From Petrocella sp024636985 (lineage in GTDB: Bacteria; Bacillota; Clostridia; Lachnospirales; Vallitaleaceae): 64,000 bases of DNA. This document shows, piece after piece, positions 33,893-43,932 of the stretch. Made by a program: the position numbers and the translations under genes. The DNA lies in NCBI GenBank assembly GCA_024636985.1, contig JAGXFY010000052.1, forward strand, positions 1 through 64,000. Direction: 5' to 3'. Numbering within the stretch: the first letter of the stretch is position 1; the number at the start of each line of letters is the position of its first letter. Below the pieces are notes generated by a model. The model saw only the letters and a program-made list of their open reading frames with translations. It had not been told where the DNA came from and ran no database searches.

Positions 33893-33900
33893 ATATCCAC

Positions 33901-34173
33901 CTATATTCTATGCATTTCATTAAATATGTCTTCTAGTTGCAATTTGATAATGACGCCGATGGATTCACCTAACTTAGCTAGGTTATCTACATGTGCTTCT
34001 ATGGATTCCATATTGCTTGTCAAATCTACAATCATCATCATATTAAAATAATCCTCTACGATGGTTTGTGAAATATCCAAAATATTAATGTTATGGTCTG
34101 CAAGATAGGTACAGGTTTTTGCTATAATACCTACCGTATCCTTGCCAATGACTGTTATTATACCCTTTTTCAT
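33901..34173 (-). CDS. ACT-domain protein (UPF0237)
   Basis: 90 residues, one ACT-type regulatory domain (ITVIGKDTVGIIAKTCTYLA). Such proteins bind small molecules, often amino acids, and partner the PFL protein encoded next. The ATG at 34173 is supported by TAGGAGG; a longer frame overlaps the next gene. Confidence 0.92.
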   Translation of the reverse strand: MKKGIITVIGKDTVGIIAKTCTYLADHNINILDISQTIVEDYFNMMMIVDLTSNMESIEAHVDNLAKLGESIGVIIKLQLEDIFNEMHRI

Positions 34174-34211
34174 GTTAATCCTCCTATATAATGTTTTATT
34201 TGTTTTTATAG

Positions 34212-35006
34212 CTATAGACATATAAGTTCAGAATTAGAACATCTATTTGCAACGATGATGCGTAGGTTCTCACTTAAGTGTTTAAGGCTGTTTTTCAGCT
34301 CATACTCAATAGAAGCATAAGCTACATCCGGCATATTGTTTTCTTCACTAAGATGTCCAAGCACCACATGACTCATACCTTGGTGATACAGTTCACAAAT
34401 CAACTGGGCTGAACGATCATTGGATAAATGTCCCAAATCACTTAAAATCCGTTGCTTAAGAAAAAACGGATAAGGTCCAACCTCAAGCATACGGATATCA
34501 TGATTGGCCTCTATAAAAAGCAAGTTTGAATTGGCTAGATGAGACTTGATATAATCATTGTATGTACCCAAGTCAGTTGCTACACTGATTTTTTTTCCTT
34601 CTGATATAAAAGTATACCCTATAGGATCAACCGCATCGTGAAAGGATTTAAATGCAGTTACCCTAATGTCACCAATAAAAAAAGGTTCATCCTCAACGAC
34701 AGGGGTGAACAACATTGGGTTTATAACACCCAAAGAAGACTTGTTCATAATGGCTTCAAAGGTATTTGATTTTGTATGAATCGGTATATGATGCTTTCTA
34801 GAAAGAACACCAAGTCCTTTTATATGGTCGGAATGCTCGTGGGTAATAAGTATGGCTTGTATTTGATCCATTGTTACGCCCAGAAAACTTAGACCTTCTC
34901 TCACTTTCTTACCACTCAGTCCTGCATCAATTAATATATGAGTATCTTTACTGCTTATATAAATGCAATTGCCACTACTGCCACTTGCAAGACTACATAT
35001 TCTCAT
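34212..35006 (-). CDS. walJ: WalJ/YycJ-like MBL-fold hydrolase
   Basis: 264 residues with metallo-beta-lactamase fold motif HEHSDHIKGLGVL and ISVATDLGTY, LLFIEANHDIRML. This matches the YycJ/WalJ group of phosphodiesterase-like proteins, linked to DNA or RNA metabolism. The usual walRK neighbours are absent here. Confidence 0.88.
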   Translation of the reverse strand: MRICSLASGSSGNCIYISSKDTHILIDAGLSGKKVREGLSFLGVTMDQIQAILITHEHSDHIKGLGVLSRKHHIPIHTKSNTFEAIMNKSSLGVINPMLFTPVVEDEPFFIGDIRVTAFKSFHDAVDPIGYTFISEGKKISVATDLGTYNDYIKSHLANSNLLFIEANHDIRMLEVGPYPFFLKQRILSDLGHLSNDRSAQLICELYHQGMSHVVLGHLSEENNMPDVAYASIEYELKNSLKHLSENLRIIVANRCSNSELICL

Positions 35007-35125
35007 CTAACTTCCTCAACTTTCAAAACGCATATCCGCTGGAAACACCTCTAGTCTAACCTCCAAAAAAACGAACTGACTCTATACTATCACAGGCTTT
35101 CATAAAAAGCTATATGCAACACGTC

Positions 35126-36799
35126 TTACAATGTGTCCAGTAGGTTCTCATGATCTACAATCAATCTGCCTCGACCATGATTTTTGGAATAATACATTGC
35201 ATTATCCGCTCTATGAAGGAGACCCTCCACGTCTTTTGCAATTGTGGGTAAAGCTGATAGTCCAATAGATACATTGACTTTAACTTTCGTTGTTTCTTTA
35301 TATATGATGTCCAGACCCTTTATCTCTTCGTGTAAAGCTGCCACTATGGTTTCTGCTTCATTGAGCTTTGTGTTTGGCAACACGACTAAAAATTCTTCAC
35401 CACCATATCGACCAGCATAGCCATTATAATCATCTGCTATATGTTGAATGATGCTTGAGACTGCTTTTATTACCTCGTCACCAAAGAGATGTCCATAGGT
35501 ATCATTGATTTTTTTAAACCGGTCAATATCCAACAAAGCTAATGAAAGCACTTCTTTTTTTTCAAGATGATCAATGGTTTCAATGATAATTTTCTGAATA
35601 GCTTCTCTATTATACAAGCCGGTAAGACCATCTCGTATTGCGATTTCTTCCATTTTACTATATAGATTGGCGTTGTTAATAGCAATATTAATCTGACTGA
35701 TGATACTTTTAAAGAAATTCATACTGTTGTGATCAAACATATCTTTAGTGTGGTGCTCAGCAATTAACAAGCCATATACATCATCTGATTTTACCAAAGG
35801 TACAATAATCAGTGACCCCACTTCCCGGTGTTGAATAAAGGGATATTCTTGCATGTCTACATTTGAATCCATATAAGGCTTTCCCGTCTCATAAAAGAGT
35901 TTATAGACACCTGTTTCAACATCTGACTTAAAAGACTCAAGAAAATCGTACTCAATGACAGTATTCACTTTATAAAACTTTTCATTGGTACCTTCATCAA
36001 TAACATATAGCATACATGTGTCGACACCAATGGCGCCAATGATTGAATCTGCTACTAAGCCAATTAATTCATCTATATCAAGCACAGAACTAATATACCT
36101 TAAGAGTTCAGACTGGGTGTACATTTCCGAACTAACACGGTTTAATTCAATATTCTTTTTCTCGATTTCTTGTTTTTGTTTCAGCAATACATGATGTAGT
36201 TTTTTATAATTTTTTTTCTCGATTTCCAAGGATTCTTTTTCAACTTTGTTCTTTTTTATTTCAGAAATAAGATTCATAAAAATCTTTTTTTGTTCGTAAA
36301 CATAATAACCAACTGTATTTAAGACAACATAGAGCGTTATCCATAACATTCCCCAGTAAACAATCATCTCAACTGTCAAAGCATTACGCATCGCAGTAGC
36401 TATGCTACTTATAGCAAGTGGTAGTGCACCCATCCATAAAAGATCAACTTTTTCACTAGGTGCCTCAGGCTCAATAATAATTATAAGTTCAATAAAATTA
36501 ATAAAAAAAAGTAGCATACTTAGCCCTTGCACTAAAAGCCGGTCATCACTTAAATAATAGGCATAAAAAGTCATATAAAATACATTTGCTACTTTATAGA
36601 TGGTGCGTTGATGGCCATAGTTAATTTTCAGCAAGACGAAACGACTTATTGTTATTATGACAAAAATCATTATACCCAAAAATGGAATCGCAAGCTCTCT
36701 TTTATCAAAGTAGCTATAGAAAACGTAAAACAACAGAATCATAATTAAGAGTGCATGACGTTTCAGGATGATATATTCATACTTTAGAATACGGTCCAT
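35126..36799 (-). CDS. Membrane GAF-GGDEF diguanylate cyclase
   Basis: 557 residues: about six membrane helices (first 175 residues), a coiled coil (about 175-225), a GAF domain (about 230-375) and a GGDEF domain (about 385-550). The active-site loop is GRYGGEEFLVVL, so it should make c-di-GMP. The RxxD inhibitory site is absent at the expected place (ADDYNG), so it probably escapes product inhibition. The sensory signal is unknown. It lies in tandem behind the FtsA-like gene (21 bases) and could feed the PelD receptor elsewhere in the window. Confidence 0.9.
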   Translation of the reverse strand: MDRILKYEYIILKRHALLIMILLFYVFYSYFDKRELAIPFLGIMIFVIITISRFVLLKINYGHQRTIYKVANVFYMTFYAYYLSDDRLLVQGLSMLLFFINFIELIIIIEPEAPSEKVDLLWMGALPLAISSIATAMRNALTVEMIVYWGMLWITLYVVLNTVGYYVYEQKKIFMNLISEIKKNKVEKESLEIEKKNYKKLHHVLLKQKQEIEKKNIELNRVSSEMYTQSELLRYISSVLDIDELIGLVADSIIGAIGVDTCMLYVIDEGTNEKFYKVNTVIEYDFLESFKSDVETGVYKLFYETGKPYMDSNVDMQEYPFIQHREVGSLIIVPLVKSDDVYGLLIAEHHTKDMFDHNSMNFFKSIISQINIAINNANLYSKMEEIAIRDGLTGLYNREAIQKIIIETIDHLEKKEVLSLALLDIDRFKKINDTYGHLFGDEVIKAVSSIIQHIADDYNGYAGRYGGEEFLVVLPNTKLNEAETIVAALHEEIKGLDIIYKETTKVKVNVSIGLSALPTIAKDVEGLLHRADNAMYYSKNHGRGRLIVDHENLLDTL

Positions 36800-36820
36800 G
36801 TTTGATTTACCACCTTAACT

Positions 36821-38839
36821 TTAGGATATTTGTTCCCAATAAACCTCCAAATGATCACCATCATGTATTTCACCCATATAAGAAGCGGTGGCATTGTTGA
36901 TTTTACATACCACATTGCCTTGGGGTTTAGATAAATCAAAAGGATAAACCTCGAAAATATCTACAAAAATGTAGGTTGACTTACCTTCGAGTTTTATAGG
37001 TGTTTCATTTACGGATACATAAATACACTTCCCTGATGTTTCACCCTCTTTGGATTCATTCCTTGTATTTTTCAAGGATTTCCTCTCTCTTTTTGATATA
37101 TGATCAAGATCTGCCAGACTACTTTTCTCATCTGAAGGTTGACCATTGATGTAATAGTCATATTGAAAATCATCTAAATCATGTTTCCTCAAAAAACTGA
37201 CCAGTGAGGGTAACTTCAATCTTATGACATCATTGTTTTTTATGTCATGATTCATGGTCATCCCTATTTCATTGACATAAATTTCCGGTACCAGTGGATA
37301 GGCCTTTTCTTCAAAATAAACTTTAAGATCTAATGTCTTGACCAATTGGTATGTCGATAGTGTCGCATCTTTCCCGGATTTGGCTTCTATGACCGTTATA
37401 TAATCATGCATTTTTATTTTTGAGGTTAGGCTTACTTCTTCATTATTAAGTAGTATTTTAGCGGGTATTCCCGGCTCACCAGGGATTCTTCTTTGATTTT
37501 GATTCACCTCAAACTCAAGGGTGCGACCTTTTTTTGCAATGAATTTTTTTGGTTCTATACCTTTATATGCTACCACATCCATGATGGTCAAACGATTATT
37601 ATCATAGATTTTTATTGGTTCATCATTGAGATATACTTGGATAAAATCATGTTTATTGTTCTCAAGTCCGGTTAAACAGATGCCAATTGGTGTAATTAAT
37701 TCCGGACCTTTTTTAATTTTGGTTTCACCAAAATCCACACTATCCAGTACTTCTTTTCCTCTAATAGCAACACGTTCGGGACTGAGTCCCATAGACTGGC
37801 TCAAAACGTTTGTAAAATACTTGACTTGTCCGCCACCACCTACGACAAAGACCGCATTGGTGGATTTACCATTGTTCAGTTCTATAATCCGATCGGCAAT
37901 CTTCTTTGCAAGTTGCTGGGATACTTCTTCGAGTATTTGATTAATCTCATGCGTATCTACAGTATGCTTCATCCCAATGACATCTTTAAAAGATACGGTT
38001 TTTGATTTTGTTGAAGCTTTTATTTTAATCTTTTCTGCTGTATTAAAGTCTACCAAATAGTGATGAACAATAGCTTCTGTTAGTTCATCCCCTGCCATAG
38101 GTATCATACCATAGGCAATAATACCGCCATCTTTGGTGATGGCAATATCTGATGTTCCTGCACCAATATCTACCAGAGCAATATTGAGCAGTCTGTATTC
38201 TTCAGGTATTGCCACATGAATAGCTGCAATAGGCTCCAGTGTAAGACTATAGACTTCCATATCTGCGTTTTTTACAACGCTGTACAAGCTCTCTACGACC
38301 TCTTGAGGTAGGAAAGTAGCCAATACATCTGCACTAATTTTTTTACTCTTATGGTCTTTTAGTGATGTGATTTCATAGTCATTGAGATAGTATTTTGATA
38401 CAGTGTAACCGACACAATGATAGCCCATCTCCTCCTCGTCCAGGTTTGTGTTGACCTGTTGATGGGCTTTTTCCATACCCAATAATTCAAGGGTATTAAT
38501 GTGTTGATCATCTATGATGATTGTAGGATCCATTTCCTGATCCACATGTATCAAAGCTGTTTTAAGGACACGCCCGGCTGCCGCAATACATGCTTTGTGT
38601 AATGTCACACCTAGTTGTTTTTCAAGGTTCTTTTTAACTTGTACAATGGTTTCAGTCGCTTTACCTATGTCATGAATCTGACCGTCAATCATAGCTCTTG
38701 TGTCATGTTCCACCATAGCATAAGCCATCACTTTGAAATCGATACCCGTTCTGTAGCCGACCACACCTACGACAGATCTGGTTCCAATATCTAATCCAAA
38801 AACATAATTATCATTTAGCTTATTGTTGTTTTTACTCAT
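36821..38839 (-). CDS. FtsA-like actin-fold ATPase with long C-terminal extension
   Basis: 672 residues. The first 375 are an FtsA/PilM-type actin fold with FGLDIGTRSVVGVVGYR (phosphate-1), VDIGAGTSDIAI (phosphate-2) and FVVGGGGQVKYFTNVL (adenosine). About 300 further residues follow that are absent from ordinary FtsA; they read as several small beta-rich units with repeated I-x-V-I-E and D-x-I-x-V patterns. There is no adjacent ftsZ. Related long proteins exist in Clostridia but their role is unclear; a division- or envelope-linked filament is plausible. It precedes the GGDEF gene. Confidence 0.85.
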   Translation of the reverse strand: MSKNNNKLNDNYVFGLDIGTRSVVGVVGYRTGIDFKVMAYAMVEHDTRAMIDGQIHDIGKATETIVQVKKNLEKQLGVTLHKACIAAAGRVLKTALIHVDQEMDPTIIIDDQHINTLELLGMEKAHQQVNTNLDEEEMGYHCVGYTVSKYYLNDYEITSLKDHKSKKISADVLATFLPQEVVESLYSVVKNADMEVYSLTLEPIAAIHVAIPEEYRLLNIALVDIGAGTSDIAITKDGGIIAYGMIPMAGDELTEAIVHHYLVDFNTAEKIKIKASTKSKTVSFKDVIGMKHTVDTHEINQILEEVSQQLAKKIADRIIELNNGKSTNAVFVVGGGGQVKYFTNVLSQSMGLSPERVAIRGKEVLDSVDFGETKIKKGPELITPIGICLTGLENNKHDFIQVYLNDEPIKIYDNNRLTIMDVVAYKGIEPKKFIAKKGRTLEFEVNQNQRRIPGEPGIPAKILLNNEEVSLTSKIKMHDYITVIEAKSGKDATLSTYQLVKTLDLKVYFEEKAYPLVPEIYVNEIGMTMNHDIKNNDVIRLKLPSLVSFLRKHDLDDFQYDYYINGQPSDEKSSLADLDHISKRERKSLKNTRNESKEGETSGKCIYVSVNETPIKLEGKSTYIFVDIFEVYPFDLSKPQGNVVCKINNATASYMGEIHDGDHLEVYWEQIS

Positions 38840-38892
38840 GAAAACACCTCGATATCCATAATAGATTCATCTTTGCATTAGGGATGGTTCTA

Positions 38893-40533
38893 TTAAAAAT
38901 CTAAGTACAAATTTTCAATGCCATGAAACATCCATTCTGTATTGGGATGAATCTTACCATATACATTTTTTCCACTCATAACCGCGCCATCTAAAAAATA
39001 CAAAGAGATATATGGTACTTCTTCTATCATATGCGTTTCAAAATTATTTACAGATGCTTTTAGCTGATCCATCGTATAGGCACCAACGATACTGTTAATC
39101 AATTGATCCATGGTTTCTGACTTATAACGGATATGATTTTGTAATCCGTTACTTGCAAACAATGAGCCGTAATCCGGAACTTGAGACATTTTCCACCCAC
39201 CATATAATAAGTCATAGTCACCACTTTCTATTTTTTCATAATATAGATTTGACTCAACGATGTCCAAAAGAATCTTAAAACCTAAAGCTTCAAAATCTTT
39301 TTTAATAATATCAGCTGTATGCACACGAAGACTGTTTTCTTTATTGACGAGCATGGTGAGTTCTATAGATGTTTGCTTTGCCTCATCTGCATAGTCAAAA
39401 AATCCGTCTCCGTCAAAATCAACATATTTACTTTCGACAAGACGCTTTGCAACGTCCATATCATAATTGTAATAAAGTTCACGTCCCGTAGCATACCAAC
39501 TACCTGGAATAATAGGTGCATTGACAAGTTTACCATGATTTATAAAGCGATCATATAAAATAAATTCACGATTGACAGCATATGCAAAAGCCTGACGTGT
39601 TTCCTTATCCAAAAACAAAGGACGATCAAAATTAAAGCCAATAAAGTCATAATAGCTCGAAGTGTAACTTGTAATATTCTGTTCCTCATTGCTGGAATAC
39701 TTCAACCAATTGAAATTACTTGGATTCATGATATCAATCAGTTTTTGATCAAACAGCGTTTCCATGGCCTGACCGTCATTCATGATAACACCTTTTATAT
39801 TTTCAATATAAGGTCCATCGCCATGCCAATCTAGATTTGCTGTCAAATCAAAATTCTGCATTTGCTGATATTCCACAAATCGATAGGGTCCTGTACCTAT
39901 TGGAAACATTTCATCATAATCGGATGATGATACGTATTGTCTTGAAACAATGGGAAAGGTTAAGTCACTTAATGCAAAAGCATATCCTTGATCATAATAG
40001 ATTTTCAAAGTTAACTCATCCACAACAGTTGTGTTTTTAATCGGTCTAACTTGATTTTTATAACTTGAATAATCAAGATCCTTAATTCTATTGATGGTAT
40101 AAGCAACATCCGATGATGTCAATTTTACGCCATTATGAAACAGCGCATTGTCTTTTAGCTTGATGGTAAGTGTTGCACCTTCATTCTCAAAACTATGAGA
40201 AGCAACAAGTACCGGAATCGGCATCAATGTCTCATCTAGAACAAAAAGTGGTTCATAAACGAGTCCTAGAACCTGAAGTACACTTTGTTGATCATTTTTT
40301 AATGGATCAAGTGTTTTTGGTGCATAGCTTGCAATTCTAAGTGTACCTCCAAAAGTCGGTTCAACGGTTTTGATGACTTCTGTTTCTGCATTTTCACCTG
40401 AATCTGTTTGAGATTCTTCTACTTCACTTGTGGTTTCATCCACTTCTGTATTCGGCTGTTCTTGATTTGCAGAGCAACCGGTTAAAACCATCACAAGTCC
40501 AAAAACCCATAATAGCTTAGTTATTTTTTTCAT
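38893..40533 (-). CDS. Oligopeptide-type ABC transporter substrate-binding lipoprotein
   Basis: 546 residues with a lipobox near the N-terminus (LVMVLTGCSAN, Cys as the lipid anchor), a Thr/Glu-rich linker and the SBP_bac_5 fold (LRIASYAPKTLDPLKND; FHNGVKLTSSDVAYTI). It should bind a peptide or similar ligand at the cell surface. No permease or ATPase gene is nearby, so it is an orphan that may serve a transporter encoded elsewhere. It overlaps coaE by 17 bases. Confidence 0.9.
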   Translation of the reverse strand: MKKITKLLWVFGLVMVLTGCSANQEQPNTEVDETTSEVEESQTDSGENAETEVIKTVEPTFGGTLRIASYAPKTLDPLKNDQQSVLQVLGLVYEPLFVLDETLMPIPVLVASHSFENEGATLTIKLKDNALFHNGVKLTSSDVAYTINRIKDLDYSSYKNQVRPIKNTTVVDELTLKIYYDQGYAFALSDLTFPIVSRQYVSSSDYDEMFPIGTGPYRFVEYQQMQNFDLTANLDWHGDGPYIENIKGVIMNDGQAMETLFDQKLIDIMNPSNFNWLKYSSNEEQNITSYTSSYYDFIGFNFDRPLFLDKETRQAFAYAVNREFILYDRFINHGKLVNAPIIPGSWYATGRELYYNYDMDVAKRLVESKYVDFDGDGFFDYADEAKQTSIELTMLVNKENSLRVHTADIIKKDFEALGFKILLDIVESNLYYEKIESGDYDLLYGGWKMSQVPDYGSLFASNGLQNHIRYKSETMDQLINSIVGAYTMDQLKASVNNFETHMIEEVPYISLYFLDGAVMSGKNVYGKIHPNTEWMFHGIENLYLDF

Positions 40534-41125
40534 ATTCTGCCTCCCTAATCTCGTTTATCATTTTTTCTAGATCATACTTGATACTTTCTATACCTTCAGT
40601 TGTATCAAAAATATAATCTGCATAATCTTCATAATCATTTCTTTGTGACTTGAGAATGTTTTCTGCTGTTTTTAAATCAATGGACCTAGAAGATATAAGC
40701 CGCTCTAGCCTTATATCTTTGTGAGCTTTTAGACACACCATCGCATGAACCAGCTTAGAAAAACCGGCTTCAATCATAACTGCTGCTTCAAGTATAATAT
40801 ATTTATGATCTGATCTTCTGATTTTTTCCTCAATCATTTTAAACATAGTACCGTGCATAATTTCATTTAGGGCTATTAAAGATTGTTTATCTGCAAAAAC
40901 GATTTTTCCTAGTTTTGAACGATTGATTTCACCATTTTCAACAATGTCGTCACCAAATTTTTCAGAAATACTATGGATCATCCCTTTATCCCTCAATAAT
41001 TCATGAGCAATTTGATCTCCTTCAATGAACATAGCATTCAGATGTTCAACTAGGTACTTGCTCATATAGGTCTTACCCGTTCCTGCGCCCCCAATAATTC
41101 CAATAACATAACTATTTTGATTCAT
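40517..41125 (-). CDS. coaE: Dephospho-CoA kinase
   Basis: 202 residues with the P-loop GIIGGAGTGKTYMSK and the lid region RLISSRSIDLKTAENI, ending in a helix. It performs the last step of coenzyme A synthesis. It overlaps polA by 14 bases, the common polA-coaE order of Firmicutes. Confidence 0.93.
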   Translation of the reverse strand: MNQNSYVIGIIGGAGTGKTYMSKYLVEHLNAMFIEGDQIAHELLRDKGMIHSISEKFGDDIVENGEINRSKLGKIVFADKQSLIALNEIMHGTMFKMIEEKIRRSDHKYIILEAAVMIEAGFSKLVHAMVCLKAHKDIRLERLISSRSIDLKTAENILKSQRNDYEDYADYIFDTTEGIESIKYDLEKMINEIREAEYEKNN

Positions 41126-43742
41126 ACCAGTTCTTTCCTATATGGGCATCTACGGTTAAGGGTACACTGATTAATACCGCCTGTTCCATTTCTTCAACCA
41201 AGAGTGATTGAATGTATTCTTGTTCTTCTACCGGTGCTTCAATCAACAGTTCATCATGAACCTGAAGAATGAGTCTTGCTCGACTCTTTTCTTTAACCAG
41301 TCTCTTTTCTACATTGATCATAGCAATCTTTATTACATCGGCAGCACTACCTTGTATAGGCGTATTCATAGCAACTCTTTCTCCAAAAGATCTTTGGACA
41401 AAATTACTTGAAGCAAGTTCAGGCACAGGTCGAATGCGGTTGTACATCGTTGTTACATAACCATCTGTTTTTGCCTGGCTAATACACGCATCTAAAAAGC
41501 TTTTTACTTTTGGATACTTTTCAAAATACTGATGGATATAAGCACCTGCCTCTTTTACACCGATATTCAAATCTTGACTTAACCCAAAAGCACTGATGCC
41601 ATAAACGATACCAAAATTAACGGCTTTGGCATTACGTCTTTGAAGATCAGTTACTTCTTCAAAAGGGATATGGAATACTTGTGAAGCCGTCATTCTATGA
41701 ATATCTAACTCTTCTCTGAATGCTTTTATAAAGGATGCATCTTCTGAAAGATGGGCCAATAATCTTAACTCAATCTGAGAATAATCTGCATCAATAAAAA
41801 TGTAGCCTTCATCCGGTACAAATACTTTTCTTATTTCACGTCCCAGTTCCAAACGTATGGGTATGTTTTGTAAATTAGGATCTTGACTACTGATGCGTCC
41901 GGTGGAAGCAACTTTTTGGTTGAAAGTCGAATGTATACGTCCATCTTCCTGAATATAGTCAAATAAGCCATCCGCATAAGTTGATTTTAATTTTGTTAGT
42001 TGTCTGTAGGACATGACTGCATCCACAATAGGATGATATGGCCTAATTTTTTCAAGAATATCCACAGAAGTTGCGTAGCCAGTTTTCGTTTTTTTAGCAA
42101 AAGGTAAGGCCAGTTTTTCAAAAAGAATAACACCCAGCTGCTTAGGGGATGAGATGTTAAAGTTTTCTCCTGCCATCTCAAATATTTCCTTTTCCAAAAT
42201 CTCAATACTTATTCTAAGCCTTTCAGCAAAGGCTTTTAATTGTTCACCATCCACTTTTATACCCCGCTTTTCCATGCGGTATAAAACATATAATAATGGT
42301 AGTTCAATTGTATTATATAAGCCCATCAGATTCTTATCATCAACTTCTTTAACTATCTTAGGATAGGCTTGCTTAATCGCTCTAACTGCTAGTACACCAC
42401 GGTCTATTAATTCATTTTCATCAATGTCCATCAAAGCTTTAATGGATTTACCCTTACCTAAAAATCCGTCATCCGCCATGTAGGATATGCCACCATACTC
42501 AGCAGCAATTTTATCGATTTCGTAATGACTCGATACAGGGTTAATCAGATACATCATAAGTGATACATCGGTTATAGATTTTGCATAAAGATGCATAGGT
42601 GCATCAATTTGATGCAACTGATATTTAAGATCATATGTAATCTTTTTAATAGTCTCATTCATGAGCAAGTCATTAATGGTCTTATAAATCAGTGCTTTGT
42701 CAATAAGTCTACTATCAGTATAATAATAGGTTGTCTGATCACATATAAAAGTAAGACCGGTCATACTCTTATCATAGAAAAGATAATAATAACATTCTTT
42801 AGCACCCTCTAATAGACGCTCTAACTGATCAATGTCACTAATTTTTTCCACATTCATATCCGGTTCTTTTTCCACTTTTATATCTGTAAATTTGCCCAGT
42901 AAGGAATTGAGGTTCAATCTGACAAAATAATCAAAAGCCTCTTTTGTATAGATCTCACCGACCTCACTTTTATCAAGACTAAAATCAAGATCAACATCTG
43001 TTATGATTGTCGCCAGTTTACGACTCAGCAGGGCTTGATCGATATACTCTGTCATCTTCCCTTTTAGGCCTTTAGCAAAACCCTCTCTCTCTTCATAAGC
43101 GGCTTCTATTGTATGATATGTAGATATAAGCTTTAATGCTGTTTTCTCACCTACACCGGGTATGCCAGGTATATTATCAGAGGCATCGCCCATAAGGCCC
43201 TTTACATCAATAAACTCTGTAGGTGTTACACCGAGCATATCCATAACATCTCTATCATAATACTGTTCGTATGTGGTTGTTCCACTTTTCGTTCTTGGAA
43301 TTATAATTTTAGTACGTTCTGTGGCCAATTGTAACATATCTTTATCGCCGGATAATATGGCTACTTCAAAAAGATTCTGTTCTCCGGTTCGTGCCAATGT
43401 TCCAAGTACATCATCTGCTTCAAAGCCTTGGATTTCACATATAGATATGTTCATCGTGTTTAATACTTCTTTTACAAGTACCATTTGTGGTCTTAGTTCT
43501 TCAGGCATACTTTTTCTTGTGCCTTTATAATCTTTAAAAATTTCGTTTCTAAAGGTAGGTCCCTTTAAGTCAAAAGCTATGACCACATGGGTCGCTTTTT
43601 CATCTTCTATTATTTTCGTTACAATATTAATAAAACCATATACAGCATTTGTATACTCGCCTTCACTATTACTTAATAAAGGTATGCCATAGAAGGCTCG
43701 GTTCATAATACTATTTCCATCCACCAGTAAAAGTTTTTTCAT
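41112..43742 (-). CDS. polA: DNA polymerase I
   Basis: 876 residues: 5'-3' exonuclease (about 1-290), a degenerate 3'-5' exonuclease (about 300-470) and a family A polymerase (about 480-876). Polymerase motifs are DADYSQIELRLLAHLS, RRNAKAVNFGIVYGIS and LQVHDELLIEAP. The acidic residues of the proofreading site are not found, as in other Gram-positive Pol I enzymes. The ATG has GGGGAGAG upstream. Acts in Okazaki fragment processing and repair. Confidence 0.97.
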   Translation of the reverse strand: MKKLLLVDGNSIMNRAFYGIPLLSNSEGEYTNAVYGFINIVTKIIEDEKATHVVIAFDLKGPTFRNEIFKDYKGTRKSMPEELRPQMVLVKEVLNTMNISICEIQGFEADDVLGTLARTGEQNLFEVAILSGDKDMLQLATERTKIIIPRTKSGTTTYEQYYDRDVMDMLGVTPTEFIDVKGLMGDASDNIPGIPGVGEKTALKLISTYHTIEAAYEEREGFAKGLKGKMTEYIDQALLSRKLATIITDVDLDFSLDKSEVGEIYTKEAFDYFVRLNLNSLLGKFTDIKVEKEPDMNVEKISDIDQLERLLEGAKECYYYLFYDKSMTGLTFICDQTTYYYTDSRLIDKALIYKTINDLLMNETIKKITYDLKYQLHQIDAPMHLYAKSITDVSLMMYLINPVSSHYEIDKIAAEYGGISYMADDGFLGKGKSIKALMDIDENELIDRGVLAVRAIKQAYPKIVKEVDDKNLMGLYNTIELPLLYVLYRMEKRGIKVDGEQLKAFAERLRISIEILEKEIFEMAGENFNISSPKQLGVILFEKLALPFAKKTKTGYATSVDILEKIRPYHPIVDAVMSYRQLTKLKSTYADGLFDYIQEDGRIHSTFNQKVASTGRISSQDPNLQNIPIRLELGREIRKVFVPDEGYIFIDADYSQIELRLLAHLSEDASFIKAFREELDIHRMTASQVFHIPFEEVTDLQRRNAKAVNFGIVYGISAFGLSQDLNIGVKEAGAYIHQYFEKYPKVKSFLDACISQAKTDGYVTTMYNRIRPVPELASSNFVQRSFGERVAMNTPIQGSAADVIKIAMINVEKRLVKEKSRARLILQVHDELLIEAPVEEQEYIQSLLVEEMEQAVLISVPLTVDAHIGKNWYESK

Positions 43743-43892
43743 ACTCTCCCCCGATTTCTATAAGTACAACGCTGTCAAGTTACCATGAGTCCCTTAGTAT
43801 TATAACAAACATCTATCCTATTCACCACAACAAAGTGAGGTATTCATAACAAAAGTAGTTATATTTAGGAAAGGTGTACTTTCCAAAATAAA

Positions 43893-43923
43893 AAAAGATG
43901 TCTTCATGTAGAAAACATCTTTT
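43893..43923 (-). terminator. Terminator of the sigma/anti-sigma operon
   Basis: AAAAGATGT and ACATCTTTT (43893-43901 and 43915-43923) form a stem followed by T residues on the minus strand, 10 bases after the anti-sigma stop. A second hairpin (GGAAAG-N5-CTTTCC, 43868-43884) follows. Confidence 0.85.
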
Positions 43924-43932
43924 TATTCATTG

